Of a stretch of DNA of 53,440 nucleotides, positions 1 through 10,187 are shown piece after piece. The position numbers and the translations under genes were made by a program. The notes beneath the pieces were generated by a model. The model worked only from the letters and a program-made list of their open reading frames with translations, ran no database searches and was not told the DNA's origin. This stretch comes from an uncultured Helicobacter sp. Lineage in GTDB: Bacteria; Campylobacterota; Campylobacteria; Campylobacterales; Helicobacteraceae. Location: contig CASEHV010000034.1 of NCBI GenBank assembly GCA_949287835.1, positions 1-53,440 on the forward strand. Direction: 5' to 3'. Position 1 is the stretch's first letter; each line of letters starts with the position of its first letter.

Positions 1-404
1 CAAGGCAGTATTTTTTCATAAAAATTTTCCCTAAAGACTTTACCGCTTTGGATTCCAGCGACATTTTCTACTAAAAAGTATTTTGGTTGTTTATCTTTTA
101 ACACCCTTGCATATTCCAAATAAAGAGTGTTATGTTTAGAAACTAGATTCCTATTTTTACCATTTGCTATTGTAAAACCAAGACAAGGAAAACCACCGAT
201 TAAAATATCTGCATTTGGAATCAATGCTGTATCTAGCTCGTAAATATCACAACAACGTATATGTTTGCCAATGTTTTTTCTATAAGTTTCACAAGATTCT
301 TTATCAATATCGTTTGCAAAAAGAACTTTAAAACCAGCCTTAATAAAGCCTAAATCAAGACCTCCGCAACCTGAAAAAAGACTAATAACTGTGGGCTTTT
401 TCAT
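1..404 (-). CDS. C5-cytosine DNA methyltransferase, 5' part (runs off the window)
   Basis: Read from the ATG at 404, 134 codons run off the left edge, so only the N-terminal catalytic half is present. It shows the SAM-binding motif I (FSGCGGLDLGF, residues about 10-20), the catalytic PC of motif IV (residues 73-74, in GGFPCLGFT) and the ENV of motif VI (113-115). These order as in Dcm/HhaI-type enzymes that methylate cytosine C5. Motif IV reads PCLGFT where PCQxFS is usual. Recognition domain and partner endonuclease would lie outside the window, so whether it is part of a restriction system or an orphan is unknown. Confidence 0.9.
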   Translation of the reverse strand, partial: MKKPTVISLFSGCGGLDLGFIKAGFKVLFANDIDKESCETYRKNIGKHIRCCDIYELDTALIPNADILIGGFPCLGFTIANGKNRNLVSKHNTLYLEYARVLKDKQPKYFLVENVAGIQSGKVFRENFYEKILP

Positions 405-425
405 TGTGCTAAAACCATATAGTTT

Positions 426-650
426 TTAAAAAAGATTCTCTAAGAGCGTTTTAAGCGAAAAAGAATAATTGTTGGCAAAAATAACATCTGCTTTTTCTCT
501 ACGATTGCTTACTATTTTATCTTTCACATTGACGAAAAACTCATATATCTGATGAATTGAATTAATTTGACTTGGAATAATAGATTTTTCTCTGAAATAG
601 TCGCTAATAAATTTTATACTACTAAGCTCTTTAAGCACCACTATCTCCAA
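426..650 (-). CDS. small hypothetical protein upstream of the methyltransferase
   Basis: This 74-codon ORF ends 21 bases before the methyltransferase start, on the same strand. The first codon is TTG at 650. A GGAG lies inside the first codons, so a GTG four or five codons in may be the true start (about 70 residues). The product is charged, has no membrane segment or signal peptide, and matches no family I know. It could be a small controller or a remnant of a restriction-modification locus, but nothing in it proves either. Confidence 0.35.
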   Translation of the reverse strand: MEIVVLKELSSIKFISDYFREKSIIPSQINSIHQIYEFFVNVKDKIVSNRREKADVIFANNYSFSLKTLLENLF

Positions 651-785
651 AAACCAACCAATGCAGATTATAACATATCGATGATAAATTTAAGAAATCC
701 TTATGCAAATCAATAAAATTTTAAAGCCCATGTGCTATGATTAAACCATGCTAAAAAATGTTACACTTAGCCGCTTAGATTCTCT

Positions 786-1655
786 ATGAGGTGGCGTATG
801 TTTGGAATCTTTCTAGTCGTGCTAGGCGGCATATTTTGGGCATTTAGCGGCGTCTTAGCGGAATATTTATTTAAAAATCATTTCTCTGTTGAGTGGGTTA
901 GCTTCTATCGACTGCTACTCACAGGCCTTATATTGATAGCCATAAGTTTTAGAAAGTCAAGAATGAAGCTTTTTAAGAATCGCTCTCATATTATCTCGCT
1001 AGTTATATTTGGACTCTTAGGTCTTTTTTCTACACAATACAGCTATTTTAAAGCGATTTCCTACACAGATGCGGGGACTGCCACGATGATTCAATACAGT
1101 GCGCCACTTATGATTATGATTATTGTTTGTTTAAGAAATAAAGTTTTGCCACGATTTAACGAATCTCTTGCGCTAGTTCTGATAATAGCAGGATTATTTC
1201 TACTAGCCACAGGAGGCGATTTTAAGTCTTTGAATCTAAATTTAAACGGGCTTTTATGGGCGACTTTTGCTGCGTTTGGAATCGTCTTTTACTCACTATG
1301 TGCTAGGGATATTATTATTAGGTATGGATTATTTTTTATAATGGGCTGGGCATCTCTGATAGGAGCACTCGCACTTTTCATTATATTAGGAGGGAATTTA
1401 GTGCATTATGACTTCATACCAAATCTATATCTAGCCCAAGCTGGAATCATACTCATAGGCACGATAGGCGCATTCTGTCTCTACCTTAAAGGCGTGGAAT
1501 ACATAGGTGCGCTAAAGGCTAGTATGATAGCCTGTGTAGAGCCTGTGGCAGCGGCTTTGATGAGTTTTCTATTCTTAGGGACGACATATACTCTGCTAGA
1601 TATTTTGGGCTTTGCCTTCATTGTGATAAGTGTTATTTTGAATGCGAAAAGATAA
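786..1655 (+). CDS. EamA-family DMT transporter
   Basis: This 289-residue protein is almost entirely hydrophobic, with about ten predicted membrane helices arranged as two EamA repeats, the usual size of the drug/metabolite transporter family. The second repeat carries the typical GALKASMIACVEPVAA stretch near residue 245. Substrate cannot be told; family members export amino acids or other metabolites. The ATG at 786 lacks a good ribosome site; a second ATG at 798 has GAGGTGG just upstream and may be the real start. It is monocistronic, in front of mraY. Confidence 0.85.
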   Translation: MRWRMFGIFLVVLGGIFWAFSGVLAEYLFKNHFSVEWVSFYRLLLTGLILIAISFRKSRMKLFKNRSHIISLVIFGLLGLFSTQYSYFKAISYTDAGTATMIQYSAPLMIMIIVCLRNKVLPRFNESLALVLIIAGLFLLATGGDFKSLNLNLNGLLWATFAAFGIVFYSLCARDIIIRYGLFFIMGWASLIGALALFIILGGNLVHYDFIPNLYLAQAGIILIGTIGAFCLYLKGVEYIGALKASMIACVEPVAAALMSFLFLGTTYTLLDILGFAFIVISVILNAKR

Positions 1656-1717
1656 GAGATTGCATTTTGTAACACGCAAATTTTTAGTAGAATTATCAAA
1701 ATTTTATAAGGATTTAT

Positions 1718-2779
1718 ATGATATATGAACTCTATTTGCAGGGCTTTTTTAACATAGCTATTGTCAAATACATTACGTTTCGCTCTGGATTAGCGTTTAT
1801 CATAGCGTTTATCACAAGTATTTTTCTCATGCCATATTTTATATCTTGGGCAAAAAGCAAAAAGGCTAGTCAGCCCATATCAGATAGCATAAAGGCTCAT
1901 GCAGGAAAGAGAGATACGCCAACTATGGGAGGGGTAGTATTCGTGCTATCGGCATTATTTTCTAGCTTGATTTGTGCTAGGCTAAATAATGCTTATGTTT
2001 TGCTTGGAATCTTAACCTTGCTTTTATTTATGCTAATTGGTTTTAGAGATGATTATATGAAAATTTCATCTAAGAAAAATGCTGGTATGACCTCTAGGGT
2101 AAAGTTGCTTTTGTTATTTTGTGTTTCTGCATTTATATCAATATCACTTTTTAATGCAGGATTAAACACTGAGTTATATATTCCATTGTGGAAAAATTCT
2201 TTGGGTGATTTTATGTATATCATGATAGCGTTTTGGATTCTGGTTTTTATATCTACTACGAATGCGGTAAATATTACAGACGGATTAGATGGTCTTGCTA
2301 CAATACCTAGTATATGCGCCTTAGCCTCTCTTAGCGTCTTTGTTTATGTGTGTGGTAATATTGAAATATCAAAATATCTTTTTTGGCCACACGTGCCAGA
2401 TTCTGGTGAGATTATGATTATTAGCCTTGCTGTAATTGGTGCGCTTTTTGGCTTTTTGTGGTATAACTGCCACCCTGCACAAGTTTTTATGGGAGATAGT
2501 GGTTCTCTTGCGTTGGGTGGATTTATCGCATATTGTGCCATTGTCTCAAAAAATGAAATATTGTTGATATTAATGGGGTCAATTTTTGTAATTGAGACAA
2601 TATCTGTTGTATTGCAGATTGGTAGTTATAAGCTTCGCAATAAACGTATTTTTCTAATGGCGCCTATTCATCATCACTTTGAGGCAAAGGGCTGGGCGGA
2701 GAATAAGATTATTGTTAGATTCTGGATTATTGCTATTTTGTCAAATCTCGTTGCTTTGATTACATTAAAAATTAGATAA
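1718..2779 (+). CDS. mraY: phospho-N-acetylmuramoyl-pentapeptide transferase
   Basis: MraY transfers phospho-MurNAc-pentapeptide from UDP to undecaprenyl phosphate, making lipid I on the inner face of the cytoplasmic membrane. The 353 residues are of normal length with about ten helices. Family signatures are visible: TPTMGG near residue 67, FRDDYMK (the Asp-rich motif) near 108, [13 protein letters not shown] near 185, [12 protein letters not shown] near 257 and the terminal [13 protein letters not shown] near 315. AAGG precedes the ATG. murD, often next in the cluster, is not here; the gene converges with hspR. Confidence 0.97.
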   Translation: MIYELYLQGFFNIAIVKYITFRSGLAFIIAFITSIFLMPYFISWAKSKKASQPISDSIKAHAGKRDTPTMGGVVFVLSALFSSLICARLNNAYVLLGILTLLLFMLIGFRDDYMKISSKKNAGMTSRVKLLLLFCVSAFISISLFNAGLNTELYIPLWKNSLGDFMYIMIAFWILVFISTTNAVNITDGLDGLATIPSICALASLSVFVYVCGNIEISKYLFWPHVPDSGEIMIISLAVIGALFGFLWYNCHPAQVFMGDSGSLALGGFIAYCAIVSKNEILLILMGSIFVIETISVVLQIGSYKLRNKRIFLMAPIHHHFEAKGWAENKIIVRFWIIAILSNLVALITLKIR

Positions 2780-2784
2780 TGTTA

Positions 2785-3168
2785 TCAATCTTTTGAGTGC
2801 AGGACTAAATCATAGGAGCTTTTAATAGCGACTAAATCGCTATTGTTATTATTATTTGTATTTTCACCTTTTTGCTTGTGCAGATTATTTCTCAAGTCAT
2901 TATTGATTCTATCTAGCTCGTCCATTCTCTCTTTTAATCTAAGGATAATATCAACACCTGCTAGATTCACACCTAAATCCCTGGTTAGCTTTAGAATCGA
3001 CCTTATTTTATCCACATCTCTTTGTGAGTAAAGCCTTGTCTTACCATTTGTCCTTGATGGCTCGATTAAACCTTCCTTTTCATATTGACGCAAAGTCTGG
3101 GGGTGAATATCTAGTATCTTTGCTACCACACTAATTAAAAACATTGGTTCATCATATCCTGCTTCCAT
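2785..3168 (-). CDS. hspR: MerR-family heat-shock repressor HspR
   Basis: 127 residues with an N-terminal MerR-type winged helix (DIHPQTLRQYEKEGLIEPSR, residues about 18-37) followed by a helical dimerisation region. In Helicobacter and Campylobacter HspR represses chaperone operons together with DnaK or CbpA as cofactor. It lies 9 bases downstream of the cbpA-like gene with an AGGGGAT ribosome site, the same cbpA-hspR order as in H. pylori. Autoregulation is known there; I could not identify a clear HAIR operator here. Confidence 0.92.
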   Translation of the reverse strand: MEAGYDEPMFLISVVAKILDIHPQTLRQYEKEGLIEPSRTNGKTRLYSQRDVDKIRSILKLTRDLGVNLAGVDIILRLKERMDELDRINNDLRNNLHKQKGENTNNNNNSDLVAIKSSYDLVLHSKD

Positions 3169-3177
3169 AACTATCCC

Positions 3178-4047
3178 CTATAATTCCCTCTCCATTATCT
3201 CTTTTAGCTGCGGACTAAGCTCACTTTGCTTTGGCAATACAACATTTAGACGCAATAATAAATCGCCTGTTTTACCCGTATTCTTATCCACAAAGCCCAT
3301 GTTTTCTATTCTTACTTTCTGCCCATTTTGCATATTTGCTGGAATCTTTATACTAAGAGGTGATTTCTGAATAGTCTCTATATCAAGTTTTCCGCCAAAT
3401 ATCATAAGTTTCAGAGGTATATCCACATCTTGAATCACATTTATATCATCTATTTCAAAGCCTTTTTCCTTAGCAATGCTTAATGTGATAATAGCATCAC
3501 CCCTTGAGTTTCCAAATCGCTTTCCTTTTCCTTTTGCTCTAAGCTTAGAACCATCTGTGATTCCACGTGGAATCTTTAAATTAAAATAGTCATTGTGTAG
3601 ATTCAAAGAAACAGTGTCGCCATTTAATGCACTCTTTAGAGATATAGTAATATTTGCATGAATATCTAAATCTGACTTAACATCATTATTTCCAAAACCA
3701 AAAAATGATGAGCCAAACCAACCACCTTCGGAATTATTATATCCACCTTTTTTGCCAAATATCTCATTTAGCAAATCATCAAAACCAGCACTACCATGAG
3801 AGCGACTAAAATCCTGGAAGCTCTGTCCGCTAAATACACTATCACCGTATCTATCGTATTCTGCCTTTTTCTTGGGGTCACTTAGTATTTCATAGGCGGC
3901 ATTAATTTCCTTGAATTTATCCTCCGCCCCTGGCGATTTATTTATATCTGGATGATATTGACGTGCAAGTTTGCGATAAGCTTTCTTTATCTCATCTAAA
4001 CTTGCACTTTCGCTTACATTTAATGTTTGATAAAGACTTTTTGACAT
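3178..4047 (-). CDS. cbpA: DnaJ-like co-chaperone (CbpA type)
   Basis: The N-terminal J domain (residues 1-70) has the HPD tripeptide in YHPDINKSPG that stimulates DnaK ATPase. A Gly/Phe-rich linker (about 80-115) and two C-terminal beta-barrel substrate domains follow. There is no CxxCxGxG zinc finger, so it is CbpA-type rather than DnaJ; 289 residues fits that. GAGGTTTC precedes the ATG. It sits between the AKR-like gene (31-base gap) and hspR (9-base gap), suggesting one heat-regulated transcript. Confidence 0.93.
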   Translation of the reverse strand: MSKSLYQTLNVSESASLDEIKKAYRKLARQYHPDINKSPGAEDKFKEINAAYEILSDPKKKAEYDRYGDSVFSGQSFQDFSRSHGSAGFDDLLNEIFGKKGGYNNSEGGWFGSSFFGFGNNDVKSDLDIHANITISLKSALNGDTVSLNLHNDYFNLKIPRGITDGSKLRAKGKGKRFGNSRGDAIITLSIAKEKGFEIDDINVIQDVDIPLKLMIFGGKLDIETIQKSPLSIKIPANMQNGQKVRIENMGFVDKNTGKTGDLLLRLNVVLPKQSELSPQLKEIMEREL

Positions 4048-4078
4048 GAAACCTCAATTCTAATCAAAACCTACAATC

Positions 4079-4978
4079 TTATGTTAATCTTGAGATTGCC
4101 CTCATTTCTCTTCTCTCTAATGCAAAATCAAAAAGACCGCTATCATCATCAAAGCTTTGAATATCGCTTAAATCTCGTAGTAATGCAAATCCATTTTGTA
4201 GATTCCAGCGAGATAGAATCTGTCTAGGAGTTTTTTCTAGCTTGTCTGCTATCTTTAATATCACTTCATTATTTAGCACATTCGGACGTCCATAGAATCC
4301 ATCTCTGACGACAATACTCATGCCATGTCTATAACATCTTTTTACAAAGCTATCATCATAATTGTATGGGTTGATTGCTAGATAATTTATCATAGGTTTA
4401 ACATTGCACTCATATATAAAATTATCAAAATTATTAGAATCCAAATTACTAATACCAACTGCCATAGCTTTTTTATTTTTATAGATTTTTTCTATTTTCT
4501 CCCATGCCTCTAGGATATGGTCTTTCTCGATGTCATTAAAATTAGATATGTTTAACACCACCATATCTACATAGTCTATCTTCAACTCCGCTAATTTTTC
4601 ATCAAACATAGCCGTTATATCATCTTCTCTCTTCTTAAAATCTAAAAAGAGTGAGATAAAAACATCATTTCTTAGCACTTTGCCAGACACCACTGTAGCA
4701 CCAACAAGATGAGTGCTATCAAAGACTCCAATATGTCTATATCCTGCATCCACGGCTTTTACAATTTTTTGCTCATCATACTTGCTTACACCAAGAGACG
4801 TTTTAAACGTTCCGAAGCCAAAAATCGGCATATTAACGCCATTTGAAAGCTCTATAGAATCAAATATTCCTCTAACATCGCCACGACTATGTGCCAACAT
4901 ATAGCCAGAAGTCAATAACAACCCACCTGCAATACCCATAAACTTAATAAAATCACGTCTATTAACGTCTCGTGTCAT
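4079..4978 (-). CDS. Tat-exported aldo/keto reductase-like protein, probably catalytically dead
   Basis: Residues 1-30 form a twin-arginine signal: NRRDFIKF, a hydrophobic stretch, then SGYMLAHS. The rest follows the AKR fold of DkgA-type enzymes: NGVNMPIFGFGTFKT, DAGYRHI, ELKIDYVDM, AVGISNL, NYLAINPYN and KTPRQILSRWNLQ are all recognisable. The catalytic tetrad appears lost: the Asp after GYR-I is Gly, the Tyr position falls in STH, the Lys of TTKLW is replaced within SLFLDF, and the His of the LIHWP-like strand is Asn. The IPKS cofactor motif is also gone (LLRDLSD). It may be a periplasmic binding or structural protein. CAGGAG precedes the ATG; first gene of the cbpA-hspR operon. Confidence 0.8.
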   Translation of the reverse strand: MTRDVNRRDFIKFMGIAGGLLLTSGYMLAHSRGDVRGIFDSIELSNGVNMPIFGFGTFKTSLGVSKYDEQKIVKAVDAGYRHIGVFDSTHLVGATVVSGKVLRNDVFISLFLDFKKREDDITAMFDEKLAELKIDYVDMVVLNISNFNDIEKDHILEAWEKIEKIYKNKKAMAVGISNLDSNNFDNFIYECNVKPMINYLAINPYNYDDSFVKRCYRHGMSIVVRDGFYGRPNVLNNEVILKIADKLEKTPRQILSRWNLQNGFALLRDLSDIQSFDDDSGLFDFALERREMRAISRLT

Positions 4979-5047
4979 AAAGTCTCCTGTGTGAAACTCT
5001 CAAATATTCAAATTATACAATAATAATATATTTTTTATTTAATTATC

Positions 5048-6001
5048 CTATAAATCTAATGCCTCTCTTAGTGCGTCCTCTATCTCTAGCGGATTTGATT
5101 TTGTAATAAAAGCATTTGCTTTTAGGCTCTGTGCCTTCTCAATATTAGAATCATTACTCATAGAGGAATTCACAATCACGGGTAGGTTTTTTGTGCTTTC
5201 ATTCTCCCTAATATTCTTTAACACCTCAAAGCCGGATATAAGTGGCATCTCTAAATCTGTAATAACTGCTCCAACTGTGCCGATAACCCCAGGTGCATAT
5301 AGATAATCTAATAAAGCCTTGCCATTTGGGAAAGTAAAATATTTTAACTCCAATTTTTCCATGATTAACTGCAATGACCTCTGTGCTGGTTTTGAATCCT
5401 CAGCTAGTAAAATAATTTTATCGCTATTGATTTTTGTCAATGTGCTAAGCTCAAGCTCACGTGCCGAATCTTTCTCTGGAAACGCATCTACAACCATTCG
5501 CTCCACATCTAGTATCTGCACCACAGAGCCATCATCGAATTTCGTTGTGGCAGTAACCTTATTGCTCCCATCAAAGCCATACTCGCTACCTACGATGATA
5601 GAATCCCAGCTCCTTTGTATGATACGTTTTACACCAAGTATTTTTAGCCCCACTGTGCATTGAGAGAAGTTACACAGCACGACAAGATTCTTAGAGCTAT
5701 CAACAGAAAATTCCTTTAAATCCTTTTTTGGATTCTGTGGATTAAAATATAGCCACCGCCTCATATCCACAAGTGGAATACTCTCCCCTCGCACAGTCAA
5801 AAAGCCTAGCACGACACCATCATTTTCCCCCGCAGTCTCGGTTAGCTCCCCATCATAGTATATAATTTCACGAATCTTAAAAACATTCATCGCATAGAGT
5901 TGGACATCCTTTGGATTCTCACAATCCTCAAGAGTGAAGCATAGAAATTGTGCTTCATTGCTAAGATGCAGGGAGGTCGTTTTGTCAATATTACTTATCA
6001 T
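5048..6001 (-). CDS. cheV: chemotaxis coupling protein CheV
   Basis: 317 residues with an N-terminal CheW-like domain (about 14-165, including GVVLGFLTVRGESIPLVDM) and a C-terminal response-receiver domain (about 192-317). The phospho-acceptor Asp lies in VITDLEMP, the acidic pair in LLAEDS, and the conserved Lys in ITKSNP. CheV links chemoreceptors to CheA and may act as a phosphate sink; Helicobacter usually has several. It is a single gene transcribed away from serS. Its ribosome site is weak (GAGAG). Confidence 0.93.
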   Translation of the reverse strand: MISNIDKTTSLHLSNEAQFLCFTLEDCENPKDVQLYAMNVFKIREIIYYDGELTETAGENDGVVLGFLTVRGESIPLVDMRRWLYFNPQNPKKDLKEFSVDSSKNLVVLCNFSQCTVGLKILGVKRIIQRSWDSIIVGSEYGFDGSNKVTATTKFDDGSVVQILDVERMVVDAFPEKDSARELELSTLTKINSDKIILLAEDSKPAQRSLQLIMEKLELKYFTFPNGKALLDYLYAPGVIGTVGAVITDLEMPLISGFEVLKNIRENESTKNLPVIVNSSMSNDSNIEKAQSLKANAFITKSNPLEIEDALREALDL

Positions 6002-6059
6002 GATGAACTCTCAAATCTTTTTATATCCGCTATTCTAACAAAAATATTATCTCTTTTGA

Positions 6060-6065
6060 TATAAT
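6060..6065 (+). promoter_or_regulatory. sigma-70 -10 box for serS
   Basis: TGATATAAT: a perfect TATAAT with a T-rich stretch upstream and 36 bases from the serS ATG. No -35 consensus, which is usual in this group. Confidence 0.65.
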
Positions 6066-6101
6066 CCTAGCCTTTATAGTGCATAATTTAAGGACATTAC
6101 A

Positions 6102-7367
6102 ATGATAGATTCAAGACTTCTCTTGAATAATTTTGACATGGTAGCTAAAAATCTAAGTGCGCGTTCAATCTCAAAGCAGAGCCTAGAATCCCTAAAAGAG
6201 CTAGTCGATAGTATAAAGATTCTCAAAAATTCCACAGAAAGCAAACAGGCGGCGCAAAATAAACTCTCAAAGCAGTATGCCTCCCTTATGAAAGATTCCA
6301 AAGAGGCAGATGAGTGTAAAGCAGAGTTACTCTCCTTAAAAGAGCAGATAAAGCAAGATAGTCTTGTCTTACAAGAGAGTGAAGAAAGACTAAAAAACAT
6401 CATCTTAGGCATACCAAATCTGCTAGATGAGAATACCCCCATAGGTGCAGATGAGAGTGAGAATGTAGAAATAAAAAGAGTGCTAGAGCCGAAAGTTTTT
6501 AGCTTTAAGCCAAAGGAGCATTGGGAGCTAGCAGAGGCAAATGGCTGGATAGACTTTGAGAGTGGTGTGAAACTTGCAAAGAGTAGATTCTCAGTATTGC
6601 GTGGTTTTGGCGCTAGGCTAAATCATGCACTGATTTCCTACATGCTAGATTTTAATCATAAAAATGGTTTTGAGATATGCAGTGTGCCTGTGATAGTAAA
6701 TGAAGCCGCGCTGCTTGGCACGGGGCAGTTGCCAAAATTTGCAGATGATATGTTTAGGCTTGATTGTAGCGATATGGATAATGGTGGGCATAATTTATAT
6801 CTCATCTCAACTTCTGAGATTTCGCTAACAAATCTCTATCAAGACCACATCATAGCAGAGAGTAATCTGCCTATTTTGCTTACCGCATATACGCCATGTT
6901 TTCGTAAAGAGGCAGGTAGTGCGGGTCGCGATACACGTGGAATCATAAGACAACATCAGTTTGATAAAGTCGAGCTTGTCGCTATTACAAAAGAAGAAGA
7001 TAGTGCAAAGGTGCAGCAAAAAATGATAGATAATGCCTCAGAATTATTGCAATCTCTAGGACTGCCTCACAGGCTAGTGCAGCTATGTAGCGGGGATATT
7101 GGATTCTCATCGGCAAATACGGTGGATTTGGAGGTATGGTTACCTGGGCAGAACTGCTATCGTGAGATTAGCTCTGTGTCTAATTGCAAAGATTTTCAGG
7201 CAAGGAGAGCTAAGATTCGCTACAAACAAGACGGAAAAAATAAACTAGCCCATACCCTAAATGGTTCAAGTCTTGCCGTTGGCAGGACTCTTGTAGCCAT
7301 CATGGAGAATTTCCAAAAAGAAGACGGTAGTATTGAGATTCCAAAGGTGCTAGAGAGGTATTTGTGA
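6102..7367 (+). CDS. serS: seryl-tRNA synthetase
   Basis: SerS charges tRNA-Ser with serine using ATP in the cytoplasm. The 421 residues have the N-terminal antiparallel coiled-coil arm (about 30-105) that grips the tRNA and a class II catalytic core. Motif 2 is in [20 protein letters not shown] (about 268-287) and motif 3 in [17 protein letters not shown] (about 388-404); the serine-site TSEISL is near 236. AAGGACA precedes the ATG. Confidence 0.97.
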   Translation: MIDSRLLLNNFDMVAKNLSARSISKQSLESLKELVDSIKILKNSTESKQAAQNKLSKQYASLMKDSKEADECKAELLSLKEQIKQDSLVLQESEERLKNIILGIPNLLDENTPIGADESENVEIKRVLEPKVFSFKPKEHWELAEANGWIDFESGVKLAKSRFSVLRGFGARLNHALISYMLDFNHKNGFEICSVPVIVNEAALLGTGQLPKFADDMFRLDCSDMDNGGHNLYLISTSEISLTNLYQDHIIAESNLPILLTAYTPCFRKEAGSAGRDTRGIIRQHQFDKVELVAITKEEDSAKVQQKMIDNASELLQSLGLPHRLVQLCSGDIGFSSANTVDLEVWLPGQNCYREISSVSNCKDFQARRAKIRYKQDGKNKLAHTLNGSSLAVGRTLVAIMENFQKEDGSIEIPKVLERYL

Positions 7368-7535
7368 GGTTTTTTGTGTTGGATTTTTATAGAGAATTTT
7401 TGTAAATTATCAATGAATAATGAGTGTAGCGGAATTTAAAAAAGAGGATTCTAAAAAACATAAAGCAAAATTACCAAATTTAGCACACAGATTATAAACT
7501 AGAAATAAAACGTTCCTAGCTGTAACATAATAGTG

Positions 7536-7541
7536 TATAAT
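7536..7541 (+). promoter_or_regulatory. sigma-70 -10 box for the PAS chemoreceptor
   Basis: GTGTATAAT: a perfect TATAAT 33 bases before the ATG at 7575, in a 207-base gap that otherwise holds no gene I can support. Confidence 0.6.
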
Positions 7542-7574
7542 TGCGAGAATTTTAGATTTACATGAGGGTATGAG

Positions 7575-8861
7575 ATGTTTGATACGAAAGCAAAGAAAGC
7601 GCTTAGAGAGATTGATTCTAAGTGTGCAGAAATACAGGGCATTCCAAGTAGCGATGAGATTTCTAGCATTTTAGGACATTGCGAAAATGATGAAACAAAA
7701 CTTGTATTTGGAAAAATGCTTGATATTGTAAAACATTTCGAGGGTTTACAGAGTAAAAAAGATGATTCTAGCGATGACAAGAGAATCATAGATGAGTTGA
7801 AGTATAAGATTCAATACAACGAGTTAATGATGGACTCATCTAGGGATGGTCTGTGGTATATGGAGTATCCAAAAGATGGAAATATAAGTGGCAATACTCC
7901 ATTTATATGGTCGCAGAAATTTAGGCATTTGTTAGGATATAGGGATACTAATGATTTCCCAAATGTGTTAGGTAGCTGGGCATCTTTACTTCACCCAGAT
8001 GATAATAAGCCTACATTAGATGCATTTGCAAAATCTCTTGCCGATACTACAAATAAAACGCCATACGACGTGCTATATCGTCTTAAGACAAAAAGTGGTG
8101 GGTATAGATGGTATAAGGCACTAGGCGTTATCAAGCGAGATTCTAAAGGCAATGCAGAGCTAATCGCTGGGTCATTAACCGATGTGCATGATGAGATGAT
8201 TAGAAAAGAGGAGTTAGATGATATTAATATAAGGTTTAGCCTTTCTCAAGACATGTTAAATGATGGACTATGGGACATTAGAATAAATGATACTAGAAAT
8301 ATAGAATCTAGTAAGAATATCTGCTGGTATTCAAAGCAGATGAGAGTCTTTATGGGAGATGATTCTAAAGACAAATCGCTAAGACCTTTGCTATCTAAGA
8401 TTCACAATGATAGCCTTACTATTTTTAAAAATGCAATTCTCTCATCTTTGCAAAGTAAAAAAGTCATAGAATGCGAATTTATGATGAAAATCAAAGATAA
8501 CTATCATCACATGCTTGCTAGATTCCAATCTCATGGAAATAATAGCGATGAGGCAAGTAGAGTTGTAGGTGTAATATCTGATATTGATTCTATAAAAAGT
8601 AGTGAGAGGGCTAGAGAAGTAGAGTTAGAGCAGAATGAGAAAATCAAGGACACAATGGAGAATATAAGAAATCTCATACAAACAATCGATGAGATTTCTG
8701 ACCAAACAAATCTCCTAGCACTAAATGCTGCAATAGAAGCTGCAAGGGCAGGGGAACACGGGCGTGGTTTTGCCGTTGTAGCCGATGAGGTAAGAAAACT
8801 AGCTGAGAGAACGCAAGATGCAATTAAGCAGATTACCTCAATGGCATCTCTTGAGAAATAA
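7575..8861 (+). CDS. cytoplasmic PAS-domain chemoreceptor with a short signalling domain
   Basis: The 428-residue protein has no membrane helix. Two PAS-like domains follow a short helical head: about residues 90-215 ([10 protein letters not shown] to AGSLTDV) and 225-340 (GLWDIRIND to GVISDID). The C-terminus is a chemoreceptor tip ([20 protein letters not shown], then [16 protein letters not shown]) but only about 20 residues follow it, so the returning helix of the hairpin is nearly absent. Such short soluble PAS transducers are known in Campylobacterota (C. jejuni CetZ/Tlp8 is similar in layout). Likely a redox or energy sensor. GAGGGT precedes the ATG; it converges with the gntP-like gene. 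Confidence 0.85.
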   Translation: MFDTKAKKALREIDSKCAEIQGIPSSDEISSILGHCENDETKLVFGKMLDIVKHFEGLQSKKDDSSDDKRIIDELKYKIQYNELMMDSSRDGLWYMEYPKDGNISGNTPFIWSQKFRHLLGYRDTNDFPNVLGSWASLLHPDDNKPTLDAFAKSLADTTNKTPYDVLYRLKTKSGGYRWYKALGVIKRDSKGNAELIAGSLTDVHDEMIRKEELDDINIRFSLSQDMLNDGLWDIRINDTRNIESSKNICWYSKQMRVFMGDDSKDKSLRPLLSKIHNDSLTIFKNAILSSLQSKKVIECEFMMKIKDNYHHMLARFQSHGNNSDEASRVVGVISDIDSIKSSERAREVELEQNEKIKDTMENIRNLIQTIDEISDQTNLLALNAAIEAARAGEHGRGFAVVADEVRKLAERTQDAIKQITSMASLEK

Positions 8862-10178
8862 TTAATAAATCCCAAATGTTGCAAAAATCATTCCCACAAT
8901 CAACGCAATGATAGGAATAATAACTGCTACGACACAAATATCTAAATAACTTTTCTTATGCGTCATGCCCGTTATTACAAGCAATGTCAAAACCGCGCCA
9001 TTATGTGGCAGTGCGTCCAATCCGCCAGATGAGATAGAGGCTACCCTGTGGAAAAGCTCTAGGGGGATATTCTCTGCTATTGCGACCTCTTTGTAATGCG
9101 CCCCCAATGCCTCAAGTGCTATGCCCATGCCCCCAGATGCCGAGCCTGTGGCGCCTGCCATGAGATTTACCGCTATTGCCTCTGAGATGAGGGGCGAGCC
9201 TTTGATGCTTAGTAGCGAAGCCTTTAGCGCTTCAAATCCGGGAACTGCCTTTACAACGGTGCCAAATCCCACCGCCGCACTTGTGTTGATAATAGCAAGC
9301 ACAGAGCCAGAGGCGCCCTCATTGATTGCTTTGATAAAATCCTTATATTTTGTCGCATTGATGACTAAAATAAGCACGATTCCACAAAGCAGGGCTTTTA
9401 TAATATCCATTTTATAGATATTAAGCAGCAGCAAAACTGCCAAAAGGGGCAGGAGGGATAGTATGAAATACAGCACAGAGGAAGAGTTCTGCTCTTTAGA
9501 ATCTGTGTTTGACTCATTAAGCGAAGCATGTTTAGAATCCCCCACCTCATCAAAGCATTCCCCAAGTTTTTTAAGATAATCCTGACGATAACGCAAGTAT
9601 AAATATCCACCCACAAGCATAATCGCACTAGAAATCACGCCCATAATCGGTGCAGCCATAGGTGTAGTGCCGAAATAATCAATGGGGATAAGATTCTGAA
9701 TCTGCGGACTACCCGGCAGTGCCATCATAGTAAAGGTGAATGCCCCAAGTGCGATAGCCCCAGGAATGAGACGTCTAGGAATATCTGCCTCACGAAATAA
9801 TGAGAGTGCCAGAGGATAGACCGCAAAGACCACGACAAAAAGGCTCACGCCACCATAGGTTAGGATAGCCGCAGAAAGCACGACACCTAAAATTGCCCGC
9901 TGTTTGCCTAGCATTTTGCCTATCATGACAGACACTGCACTAGCCATGCCTGTAATCTCCATGAGTTTGCCAAAGATTGCCCCTAGCATGAATACAGGGA
10001 ACCACTTCTTTGCAAAATCCACAAGCCCACTCATATAGACATTGGTATAAGAATCTAGTAAATCCAGCCCACCACCTAGTGCGACCACACCCGCCGCTAT
10101 GGGCGCTACCCAGATGATAGACCAGCCAAGATAGGCTAGAATCATAAGCACCAAAAGACCTAGTATAATGCCTGTCAT
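8862..10178 (-). CDS. GntP-family permease, probably for D-beta-hydroxybutyrate
   Basis: 438 residues with about twelve membrane helices. Conserved GntP-family stretches include [35 protein letters not shown] and [18 protein letters not shown] hydrophilic loop at about 205-235 splits the two halves. The family moves gluconate, other hydroxy acids or beta-hydroxybutyrate with protons. Its position 9 bases after a 3-hydroxybutyrate dehydrogenase suggests that substrate; this is inference. AGGAGGGGG precedes the ATG. Third gene of the 12300-8862 operon. Confidence 0.85.
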   Translation of the reverse strand: MTGIILGLLVLMILAYLGWSIIWVAPIAAGVVALGGGLDLLDSYTNVYMSGLVDFAKKWFPVFMLGAIFGKLMEITGMASAVSVMIGKMLGKQRAILGVVLSAAILTYGGVSLFVVVFAVYPLALSLFREADIPRRLIPGAIALGAFTFTMMALPGSPQIQNLIPIDYFGTTPMAAPIMGVISSAIMLVGGYLYLRYRQDYLKKLGECFDEVGDSKHASLNESNTDSKEQNSSSVLYFILSLLPLLAVLLLLNIYKMDIIKALLCGIVLILVINATKYKDFIKAINEGASGSVLAIINTSAAVGFGTVVKAVPGFEALKASLLSIKGSPLISEAIAVNLMAGATGSASGGMGIALEALGAHYKEVAIAENIPLELFHRVASISSGGLDALPHNGAVLTLLVITGMTHKKSYLDICVVAVIIPIIALIVGMIFATFGIY

Positions 10179-10187
10179 CTCCCCCTC

